Origin: Peptoniphilus stercorisuis
GTDB lineage: Bacteria; Bacillota; Clostridia; Tissierellales; Peptoniphilaceae
Reading direction: 5' to 3'
Length of the DNA: 64,000 nucleotides
Assembly: GCF_017874395.1 (NCBI RefSeq)
Contig: NZ_JAGGLJ010000003.1
Coordinates: 62,001-126,000, forward strand
Below the pieces are notes generated by a model that made no database searches, was not told the DNA's origin, and saw only the letters and a program-made list of their open reading frames with translations. How positions within the stretch are numbered: position 1 is the stretch's first letter; each line of letters opens with the position of its first letter. Shown piece after piece: positions 57,429 through 64,000 of this stretch. Position numbers and translations under genes: made by a program.

Positions 57429-58708
57429 TGTTATCAACCTTCAAACAAGCTTGGAAGATACCACAATTGCGTAAAAAGATGATTTTTACTCTATTAATGT
57501 TGTTAGTGTACAGATTGGGATCACATATTACTGTACCTTTCATGGATGGAGAAGCTGTAAAGAACTTATTTAATGCAAGTAATCAAGGATTATTTTCATT
57601 TTTAGATTTAATGACTGGAGGTAACTTCAGATCATTTACAATCTTTGCAGCAAATATCTACCCTTATGTAACTGCTTCAATAGTATTGCAATTATTAACA
57701 ATAGCAATACCTTCACTTGAATCACTTGCTAAGGAAGGCGAAACTGGAAGAAAAAAGATAGCCAAATATACAAGATATTTAGCAATAGGAATTGCATTTA
57801 TCCAAGCTATAGGTTATACATTTGGAATATTTAGAGGCGCTGTTTTAGCTGAAGGATTCTTACAAAATTCTGTAGTAATTCTTTCAATAGTTGCTGGAAC
57901 TTGTCTTCTAATCTGGGTTGGAGAACAAATCACAGAGCATGGAATAGGAAATGGTATTTCAATATTAATATTTGCAGGTATTGTCGCAAGATTCCCTGTA
58001 GATATTATGGAATCAATTGCTAGAGTCAAAGTAGGACAAGCTAGTATAATTTCCTTAATAATATTCATAGTCCTAGCTATTTTAATAGTAGGATTTGTAG
58101 TAACACTAACTGAAGGTGAAAGACGAATACCTGTACAATATGCAAAAAGAGTAGTAGGTAGAAAAATGTATGGTGGACAATCAACTCATATACCTATTAA
58201 GGTTCTTATGACTGGTGTTATGCCAATTATATTTGCTAACTCACTTTTAGCAATACCTGCAACAGTTGCAATGTTTGTAAAAAATGAATCTACAAGAAGA
58301 TGGATAGCGAAGTATCTAACTGTACAAGGAGGACCAGGAACTGTAATCTATGTAATCCTAAGTGTACTATTAATAATATTTTTCACATACTTCTATACAT
58401 CTATCCAATTTAATACTGTTGAATACTCAAAGAGTTTACAACAAAATGGTGGTTTTATTCCAGGAATAAGACCTGGTAAACCAACAAGTGATTATTTACA
58501 AAGAAGTTTAAACAGACTAGTATTACCAGGAGCTATTGCTCTTGCAATACTTTCAGTACTTCCAACAATTCTCACAAAGATCTCAGGATTACAATTTAAC
58601 TATGGTGGTACTAGTATAATAATCGTAGTTGGAGTAATTCTTGAAACTTCAAGAGTATTAGAACAACAAATGCTAATGAGACATTACAAGGGATTTTTAA
58701 ATAAATAG
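57428..58708 (+). CDS. secY: Protein translocase subunit SecY
   Basis: A 426-residue, ten-helix channel of the Sec translocon that exports the signal-peptide proteins seen elsewhere in the window. [20 protein letters not shown] (helix 1), the plug region [16 protein letters not shown]-like segment, and [20 protein letters not shown] (loop before helix 9) are typical. Confidence 0.97.
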   Translation: MLSTFKQAWKIPQLRKKMIFTLLMLLVYRLGSHITVPFMDGEAVKNLFNASNQGLFSFLDLMTGGNFRSFTIFAANIYPYVTASIVLQLLTIAIPSLESLAKEGETGRKKIAKYTRYLAIGIAFIQAIGYTFGIFRGAVLAEGFLQNSVVILSIVAGTCLLIWVGEQITEHGIGNGISILIFAGIVARFPVDIMESIARVKVGQASIISLIIFIVLAILIVGFVVTLTEGERRIPVQYAKRVVGRKMYGGQSTHIPIKVLMTGVMPIIFANSLLAIPATVAMFVKNESTRRWIAKYLTVQGGPGTVIYVILSVLLIIFFTYFYTSIQFNTVEYSKSLQQNGGFIPGIRPGKPTSDYLQRSLNRLVLPGAIALAILSVLPTILTKISGLQFNYGGTSIIIVVGVILETSRVLEQQMLMRHYKGFLNK

Positions 58709-58719
58709 GAGGAATTATT

Positions 58720-59364
58720 ATGAAGATAGTTATATTAGGACCTCCAGGAGCAGGTAAGGGTACTCAAGCAGATTTTATTATAGAAAAATATAATATACCT
58801 CACATCTCAACTGGAGATATTTTTAGAGAAAATATAAAAAATGGAACAGAACTTGGTGTTAAAGCTAAATCTTATATGGACAAAGGACTATTGGTTCCTG
58901 ATGAACTTGTAATAGATATAGTTAAAGACAGAATAGTAAGAGACGACTGTAAAGATGGATTTTTACTAGATGGTTTTCCAAGAACAGTTGCACAAGCTGT
59001 AAGTTTAGATGCTGAGTTAGATAAACAAGGTACAAAACTTGACAAGGTTGTTAATATTAATGTAGACTCAAGTATCTTAGTTGACAGAGCAGTAGGTAGA
59101 AGAATATGTAAAACTTGTGGAGCAACATATCATATAGAATATAATCCTCCAAAAGTTGAAGGAATTTGTGACAAAGATCAAACTGAATTAATTCAAAGAG
59201 ATGACGATAAAGAAGAGACAGTAAAGACTAGAATTAATGTTTACTTTGAACAAACAGCTCCGTTAATTGACTACTATCGTGCTCAAGGCTTACTATTAGA
59301 TATAGATGGTGCACAAGATATTAAAAAAGTATTTGAAGATGTTGTTGAAGGACTAGATAAATAA
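58720..59364 (+). CDS. adk: Adenylate kinase
   Basis: A 214-residue enzyme that converts ATP and AMP to two ADP. The P-loop is [21 protein letters not shown] is the AMP-site motif. The LID has a metal-binding set CKTCGATYH then CDKD (three Cys and one Asp), common in Gram-positives. The map gene that usually follows is absent. Confidence 0.98.
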   Translation: MKIVILGPPGAGKGTQADFIIEKYNIPHISTGDIFRENIKNGTELGVKAKSYMDKGLLVPDELVIDIVKDRIVRDDCKDGFLLDGFPRTVAQAVSLDAELDKQGTKLDKVVNINVDSSILVDRAVGRRICKTCGATYHIEYNPPKVEGICDKDQTELIQRDDDKEETVKTRINVYFEQTAPLIDYYRAQGLLLDIDGAQDIKKVFEDVVEGLDK

Positions 59365-59367
59365 CAT

Positions 59368-59622
59368 ATGGATAATACATTTTCAATAAATGTTGGACAA
59401 ATAGTAAAGTCTAAAGTAGGACGAGATGCTGGAAGAATTTTTTTAGTCTTTAAGGTGATTGATGACGATTATCTCTATTTAGTAGATGGAAGCCTTAGAA
59501 AGCTAGATAATCCGAAGAAAAAAAAGATAAAACATTTAATTATATACAAAGATATTGTAAATATTGATGTTGAGAACTTAAATGATAGCTTTCTTAGAAA
59601 AGCGCTTAAACCTTATAACTAA
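59368..59622 (+). CDS. KOW-domain RNA-binding protein (L14e-like)
   Basis: An 84-residue KOW/SH3-like protein, found in many Clostridia between adk/map and infA and likened to eukaryotic L14e. VGQIVKSKVGRDAGRIFLVF is the KOW motif; YLVDGSLRKLDNPKKKKIKH is the basic patch. Its role is unknown but ribosome-linked by context. The start is three bases after the adk stop and has no good Shine-Dalgarno site, so it probably relies on coupled translation. Confidence 0.8.
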   Translation: MDNTFSINVGQIVKSKVGRDAGRIFLVFKVIDDDYLYLVDGSLRKLDNPKKKKIKHLIIYKDIVNIDVENLNDSFLRKALKPYN

Positions 59623-59646
59623 AATAAAGGAGGATCCTTAATTAAT

Positions 59647-59865
59647 ATGGCTAAAGAAGATGTAATTGAGGTAGAAGGAACTGTTGTAGAGTCTCTACCA
59701 AATACAAAATTTAAAGTAGAACTTGAAAACGGACATATAATACTTGCCCACATTTCAGGAAAGCTTAGAATGAATTATATTAGAATACTTCCAGGAGATA
59801 AGGTAACTGTTGAACTTTCACCTTATGACCTTACAAGAGGTAGAATTACCTGGAGAAAAAAATAG
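59647..59865 (+). CDS. infA: Translation initiation factor IF-1
   Basis: A 72-residue OB-fold factor that binds the A site during initiation. [20 protein letters not shown] and [20 protein letters not shown] are diagnostic. AAGGAGGATCC precedes the start. Confidence 0.98.
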   Translation: MAKEDVIEVEGTVVESLPNTKFKVELENGHIILAHISGKLRMNYIRILPGDKVTVELSPYDLTRGRITWRKK

Positions 59866-59893
59866 ATAATCCTATGAACTAGGAGGGATACAA

Positions 59894-60007
59894 ATGAAAG
59901 TTAGACCATCCGTTAAAAAGATGTGTGAAAAATGTAAGATAATTAAAAGAAATGGAAAAGTAATGGTAATTTGCGAAAATCCAAAGCATAAACAAAGACA
60001 AGGATAA
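59894..60007 (+). CDS. rpmJ: 50S ribosomal protein L36
   Basis: A 37-residue protein starting at ATG 59894 behind [27 protein letters not shown] and [13 protein letters not shown] give the three Cys and His of the zinc (C+) form. Confidence 0.97.
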   Translation: MKVRPSVKKMCEKCKIIKRNGKVMVICENPKHKQRQG

Positions 60008-60021
60008 GGGGGCTTTTATTA

Positions 60022-60384
60022 ATGGCAAGAATTGCTGGTATTGATTTACCCAGAGAAAAACGCGTTGAAATAGGTCTTACTTATATCTATGGTATTGGCA
60101 GAAAAAGATCACAAGAAATCTTAACTAATGCAGATGTTGATTTTAATACAAGAGTTAAAGACTTAACTGAAGCTGAACTAGCTCGTTTAAGAGATGAAAT
60201 AGATAAGTACCACGTAGAAGGAGACCTTCGTCGTGATATAGCTATGAATATTAAAAGACTTAGAGAAATCAACTGTTACCGTGGAGTAAGACACAAAAGA
60301 GGACTTCCTGTAAGAGGTCAAAAAACAAAGACTAATGCAAGAACAAGAAAAGGTCCTAAAAAATTAGTATCTAAGAAGAAGTAA
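60022..60384 (+). CDS. rpsM: 30S ribosomal protein S13
   Basis: A 120-residue head protein that contacts P-site t[23 protein letters not shown] and [20 protein letters not shown] are diagnostic. Confidence 0.98.
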   Translation: MARIAGIDLPREKRVEIGLTYIYGIGRKRSQEILTNADVDFNTRVKDLTEAELARLRDEIDKYHVEGDLRRDIAMNIKRLREINCYRGVRHKRGLPVRGQKTKTNARTRKGPKKLVSKKK

Positions 60385-60398
60385 GGAGGGGAAAACAC

Positions 60399-60797
60399 AT
60401 GGCTAAGAAGCAACAAAAAGGAACACGTACTAGAAAAAGAGACCGTAAAAACATTGAAAAAGGACAAGCTCATATCGCTTCAACTTTTAACAACACTATG
60501 GTTACTCTAACAGATATAAGTGGAAATGTAATTTCTTGGGCAAGTGCTGGACAACTTGGATTCAGAGGTTCAAGAAAGTCTACACCCTTTGCTGCACAAG
60601 AAGCTGCTGAAGAAGCAGCAAACAAAGCTAAAGAACATGGCTTAAAATCTGTTGAAGTTTTTGTAAAAGGTCCAGGATCAGGAAGAGAAGCTGCAATAAG
60701 ATCACTTCAAGCATCAGGCCTTGAAGTAACAATGATTAAAGATGTAACACCAATTCCACACAATGGATGTAGACCACCTAAACGTAGGAGAGTTTAA
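60399..60797 (+). CDS. rpsK: 30S ribosomal protein S11
   Basis: A 132-residue platform protein. [20 protein letters not shown] and [18 protein letters not shown] are diagnostic. rpoA follows after 32 bases; rpsD, usual here, is missing. Confidence 0.98.
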   Translation: MAKKQQKGTRTRKRDRKNIEKGQAHIASTFNNTMVTLTDISGNVISWASAGQLGFRGSRKSTPFAAQEAAEEAANKAKEHGLKSVEVFVKGPGSGREAAIRSLQASGLEVTMIKDVTPIPHNGCRPPKRRRV

Positions 60798-60829
60798 TTC
60801 TCTCCTGAGAACCCAAAAGGAGGGAACCC

Positions 60830-61777
60830 ATGATAGAAATAGAAAAGCCAAGCATTGATATAGTAGAGTTAGATGAGTCCGGCGAATATGGGAAATTTGT
60901 AGTGGAACCCCTTGAAAGTGGCTATGGCATTACAATAGGAAACTCTTTAAGAAGAGTGCTTCTATCCTCACTTCCAGGAGCGGCTGTATCTTTTGTAAAT
61001 ATCAGGGGAGTTGAGCATGAATTTGCTACAATTCCTGGAGTTTTAGAAGATGTACCTGAAATAATATTAAATATTAAAGGTCTAGTTCTTAAAATGACAG
61101 AAGACGAACCTGTAAAAGTAATAATTGAAAAAAGAGGAGAAGGAGAAATCTTAGCCTCCGATATTCAAGCAGGCCATGAAATTGAAATTGTAAATCCAAA
61201 TCATCTTATAGCAACTACAAATGCAGATGCTGATGTTTATATGGAACTTACAATTGAAAGAGGCCGTGGATATGAACCATCAGAACTCAAGAAAGATGAA
61301 ATAACGGAAATAGGTGTAATTCCAATAGATTCTAATTATACTCCAATAAAGAAAGTAAATTGGAAAGTTGAAAACACAAGAGTAGGACAAAGAACTGACT
61401 ACGATAGATTAATTCTTGAAGTAACAACAGACGGTTCAATGAAGGCTGACGAAGCAACTTCTCTTGCTGCTAAAATTTTAACCGAACATCTTGACTTATT
61501 TATTGGACTTACTTACCACGTTAGTGATGTAAGCATCATGGTAGAAAAAGAAGAAGATCAAAAAGAAAAAGTTCTAGAGATGACAGTTGAAGAGCTTGAT
61601 CTATCTGTAAGAAGTTTTAACTGTTTAAAGCGTGCAAACATAAATACAGTTGAAGAACTTACAGAAAAGACTGAAGAAGACATGATGAATGTTAGAAACT
61701 TAGGAAAGAAATCTTTAGAAGAAGTTGAACAAAAATTGGCTGAATTAGGCTTAGGCCTAAAAAAGGAAGACGAATAA
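60830..61777 (+). CDS. rpoA: RNA polymerase alpha subunit
   Basis: A 315-residue protein whose N-terminal domain (about 1-230; [20 protein letters not shown]) dimerises and nucleates polymerase assembly. The C-terminal domain (about 250-310; [20 protein letters not shown]) contacts UP elements and activators. Both domains are complete. Confidence 0.98.
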   Translation: MIEIEKPSIDIVELDESGEYGKFVVEPLESGYGITIGNSLRRVLLSSLPGAAVSFVNIRGVEHEFATIPGVLEDVPEIILNIKGLVLKMTEDEPVKVIIEKRGEGEILASDIQAGHEIEIVNPNHLIATTNADADVYMELTIERGRGYEPSELKKDEITEIGVIPIDSNYTPIKKVNWKVENTRVGQRTDYDRLILEVTTDGSMKADEATSLAAKILTEHLDLFIGLTYHVSDVSIMVEKEEDQKEKVLEMTVEELDLSVRSFNCLKRANINTVEELTEKTEEDMMNVRNLGKKSLEEVEQKLAELGLGLKKEDE

Positions 61778-61790
61778 AAGGAGGTAGAAC

Positions 61791-62132
61791 ATGGCAAGAT
61801 TAAGAAAGCTTGGTCGTCCTACTGCTCACAGAAATGCCATGCTTAGAAATCTTGTAACTTCTCTATTAAGAGATGGACAAATAGAGACAACAGTTACAAG
61901 AGCTAAAGAGACACAAAGAATGGCAGAGAAAATGATCACTTTAGGTAAGCGTGGAGATCTTCATGCAAGAAGACAAGCACTTTCATATATATATGATGAA
62001 GATGTTGTAACAAAATTATTCGAAGAAACTGCTCCCAAATATAAAGAAGTTAATGGTGGATACACTAGAATTCTAAAAATGGGACCACGTCGTGGAGACG
62101 GAGCAGAAATTGCGATAATTCAATTAGTATAA
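61791..62132 (+). CDS. rplQ: 50S ribosomal protein L17
   Basis: A 113-residue protein. [20 protein letters not shown] and the C-terminal [20 protein letters not shown] are diagnostic. It is the last gene of the superoperon. The cobalt/ECF-transporter and truA genes that often follow are absent. Confidence 0.97.
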   Translation: MARLRKLGRPTAHRNAMLRNLVTSLLRDGQIETTVTRAKETQRMAEKMITLGKRGDLHARRQALSYIYDEDVVTKLFEETAPKYKEVNGGYTRILKMGPRRGDGAEIAIIQLV

Positions 62133-62137
62133 TTTGG

Positions 62138-62162
62138 GGAATCCGTAAGGGTTCCTTTTTTT
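62138..62162 (+). terminator. Terminator of the S10-spc-alpha superoperon
   Basis: GGAATCC / GGGTTCC stem with a GTAA loop (one G-U pair), then seven T, right after rplQ. Confidence 0.85.
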
Positions 62163-62187
62163 ATTGTAAAAATAAATACTTCTATAG

Positions 62188-62216
62188 ATACAGCATTCTA
62201 GAGTGCTGTATTTTTA
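62188..62216 (+). terminator. Second terminator with ATACAGCA arms
   Basis: ATACAGCA (62188-62195) pairs with TGCTGTAT (62204-62211); the TTCTAGAG between is itself nearly self-complementary. A T tract follows. Confidence 0.75.
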
Positions 62217-62425
62217 TTTAATAAGCCAAGCTAAGGAAAAAATCGATTTCATAAAATCAGGATATTTTCATATTAAATAATATAGAATTAAAAGCTAGAA
62301 AATATAAATAAAATTAAATAATTAAAATTATATTATTATTTTTTAGATAAAATTTAATTTTATACATACTTTAAATAGCATTAAATAGCCAATAGATAAA
62401 TTTAAAGAAAAAAATAAAAAAATCT
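62217..62425. other. AT-rich spacer without a gene
   Basis: Very AT-rich; I see no open frame with a binding site, no tRNA and no recognisable RNA. It lies between two hairpins with identical arms. Confidence 0.5.
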
Positions 62426-62464
62426 ATACAGCAAGGTAAGACTTTAGTGTAGTGCTGTATTTTA
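62426..62464 (+). terminator. Third hairpin with the same ATACAGCA arms
   Basis: ATACAGCA (62426-62433) and TGCTGTAT (62453-62460) with a 19-base loop, then TTTT. The arms are identical to those at 62188-62211. It may terminate a small transcript from the spacer or be a duplicated element. Confidence 0.55.
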
Positions 62465-62622
62465 CTTGATTGTAGAGGTTATACCATTAATGAGAAAACA
62501 TTTGCAATAATATCATAAAGCTAAGCTAATGGCTTAAACACTAGATTTAGGGAAAGTCTCTACTAACTCAAGAGTTAATGGAAAATTTAGAAAAATCAGG
62601 AAAACATTTTCTGACAGTCCTA

Positions 62623-62653
62623 TTGACACTCCATTTAATGTAATGATTATACT
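62623..62653 (+). promoter_or_regulatory. Candidate promoter of the CoA-transferase gene
   Basis: TTGACA (62623-62628) with TTATAC at 62647 (18-base spacer) or TATACT at 62648-62653 (19 bases). The start codon is at 62698, behind AAGGAGATG. Bases 62465-62622 hold no gene that I can support. Confidence 0.5.
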
Positions 62654-62697
62654 GTAATTACAAAGTAAATAATAAATGAAAGCAAGGAGATGATTTT

Positions 62698-63885
62698 GTG
62701 GAAAAAGAAAAAGCTTTAAAAGGATTAAAAGTAGTAGATTTAACATCAGCACTAAGCGGACCATTTTGTACTATGTTCTTTGCAGATTTTGGAGCAGATG
62801 TAATAAAAATTGAACCAGTAACTGGTGATCAATGTAGAACCTGGGGTCCATTAGATGAAGAGAGTGGTGAAAGTGGATTTTACGCTTACATAAACAGAAA
62901 TAAGAAGGGTTGTACTCTTAACTTAAAAACTGAAGAAGGGCTGCAAATGTTTTATGATTTAGTAAAAGATGCAGACTTTGTTTGTGAAAACTATAAGGGT
63001 GGAGTTACAAAAAAACTTAAAATTGATTATGACACTTTAAAAGAAATTAACCCAAAACTGATTTATGTATCAGGTTCAGGATTTGGTCAAACAAGTCCAC
63101 TAAGTGATAGACCATGTTATGACATAGTAGCTCAATCAATGGGTGGAATAGTTAACTTAACTGGATTTACAGATACTGATCCTGTGAAAGTTGGACCTTC
63201 AGTAGCAGACCACGTTTCAGGAATCTATCAAATGGTAGGAGCACTTATAGCTCTTCACTATAGAGAGAAAACTGGAAAAGGACAATTAGTAGATGTAGCT
63301 ATGGTAGATACAATATTTAGTTTGCTAGAAAATGCTATTCCAAACTACACAATGACTGGAGTTATACCTGAGAGAAATGGAAACATAGATCCATCAATAT
63401 CACCTTTTGATATTTATCATTGTAAAGATGGCTTTGTTGCAGTAGGTGTAGGAAATAATAACCTTTGGAGAAAATTCTGTAATGTTCTTGGAAGAGAAGA
63501 TTTAATAGAACATGAAGAATATGCTACTAATGAATTAAGATCTCAAAACTATGAACCAGAACTTAAGAAAATCATAGGAGATTTTGTACTAAATTATACT
63601 AAAAAAGAAATGGAAAACATGATGGCAGATGCTGGAATACCATGTGGACCAGTACTAAATATAGAAGAAGCAATAAATCATCCTCAAATACAATCAAGAG
63701 AAATGATGGTGCATGTAGAACATCCAACAGCTGGAGATATGTACTTCCAAGGTGTAGTACCAAAACTATCTGAAACTCCAGGAACTGTAGAAGAACCTTC
63801 ACCATTACTAGGACAACACAATAGAGAAATCTTTGGTCTTACAGAGGAAGAAGAAAAACGCTTACAAGAGCTAGGCGTAATTTAA
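62698..63885 (+). CDS. Class III CoA-transferase (CaiB/BaiF family)
   Basis: A 395-residue enzyme starting at GTG 62698. LKVVDLTSALSGPFCTMFFA is the N-terminal motif, INRNKKGCTLNLKTEEG follows, and VGPSVADHVSGIYQMVGAL contains the likely catalytic Asp (about 171), matching the GDSxTG-type site of formyl-CoA transferase. VDVAMVDTIFSLLENAIPNY and the C-terminal LLGQHNREIFGLTEEEEKRL are typical. It moves CoA between carboxylic acids, but the substrate cannot be read from sequence; carnitine, succinate, a hydroxy acid or an amino-acid-derived acid are options. The next gene may point to amino-acid fermentation. Confidence 0.88.
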   Translation: MEKEKALKGLKVVDLTSALSGPFCTMFFADFGADVIKIEPVTGDQCRTWGPLDEESGESGFYAYINRNKKGCTLNLKTEEGLQMFYDLVKDADFVCENYKGGVTKKLKIDYDTLKEINPKLIYVSGSGFGQTSPLSDRPCYDIVAQSMGGIVNLTGFTDTDPVKVGPSVADHVSGIYQMVGALIALHYREKTGKGQLVDVAMVDTIFSLLENAIPNYTMTGVIPERNGNIDPSISPFDIYHCKDGFVAVGVGNNNLWRKFCNVLGREDLIEHEEYATNELRSQNYEPELKKIIGDFVLNYTKKEMENMMADAGIPCGPVLNIEEAINHPQIQSREMMVHVEHPTAGDMYFQGVVPKLSETPGTVEEPSPLLGQHNREIFGLTEEEEKRLQELGVI

Positions 63886-63962
63886 AAGGCATAATAACTT
63901 TAATAAGTGAAGTTTTATGAATATATCTATAATAATTTAATTAAATTAAGGAGGACTTTAAA

Positions 63963-64000
63963 ATGATCGGAAACAAAGTAATGTTAAGAGCAAGAATGTC
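63963..64000 (+). CDS. Start of a gene cut by the window end
   Basis: ATG 63963 behind AAGGAGG opens a frame (MIGNKVMLRARMS) that runs off the end. From memory this resembles the start of hotdog-fold beta-aminoacyl-CoA ammonia-lyases (3-aminobutyryl- or beta-alanyl-CoA). With only 12 complete codons visible this is a weak suggestion. It lies 77 bases after the CoA-transferase, probably in the same operon. Confidence 0.4.
   Translation, partial: MIGNKVMLRARM

Noticed and set aside
1-64000. Insertion sequences or transposase genes
   Set aside because: No transposase or integrase motif was seen in any long open frame of the window.

Overview
The window is low-GC Gram-positive DNA with AGGAGG-type ribosome binding sites, GTG and TTG starts, sigmaA-like promoters and U-tract terminators. 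Zinc-type S14 and L36, a large 2-hydroxyacyl-CoA dehydratase activase-like protein, a 2[4Fe-4S] ferredoxin and SLH surface proteins point to an anaerobic Clostridia/Tissierellia-type Firmicute. A Peptoniphilus/Anaerococcus-like peptidoglycan-anchored coccus is my best guess, made from memory of such genomes and not by a search.

Layout. (1) 1-15.0 kb is a surface-protein region. Five paralogous SLH genes share an N-terminal anchor and carry different C-termini; one is disrupted by a 7-bp tandem duplication. Between the first two lie two dense arrays of short hairpin repeats (about 3.0-4.4 kb and 5.6-6.35 kb). These flank a two-gene operon for a small sigma-like factor and a peptidoglycan amidase. 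(2) 15.3-27.3 kb holds rpoB-rpoC, then rpsL-rpsG-fusA-tuf. The rpoB frame ends at a TAA that is followed, in the same frame, by 24 more acidic codons. (3) 27.4-36.4 kb holds bioY with two BirA-like operator sites, a DUF1284 gene, the conserved yaaO-tmk-pstA-holB-ricT cluster with a second, shorter pstA, a membrane alpha/beta hydrolase, a small unknown and ferritin. (4) 36.6-43.6 kb holds ferredoxin, the giant activase, and on the minus strand TetR, a copper-amine-oxidase-N-like protein and a lipoprotein. (5) 43.9-47.8 kb holds cca-glmM-degV and a small membrane protein. (6) 48.1-62.1 kb is one 30-gene S10-spc-alpha superoperon from rpsJ to rplQ, behind a strong promoter and a roughly 205-nt leader; rpsD and map are absent from their usual places. 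(7) 62.1-64 kb has terminators, a class III CoA-transferase gene and the first codons of another gene cut by the window end.

How it fits together. Most of the window is core information processing. The variable part is the surface locus, where duplicated SLH anchors carry different cargo and repeats have expanded. The best candidates for something undescribed are the hairpin arrays with their composite, inverted-ended unit and the isolated sigma-amidase pair they flank. The disrupted SLH gene and the truncated RpoB tail are direct sequence observations that can be checked easily.
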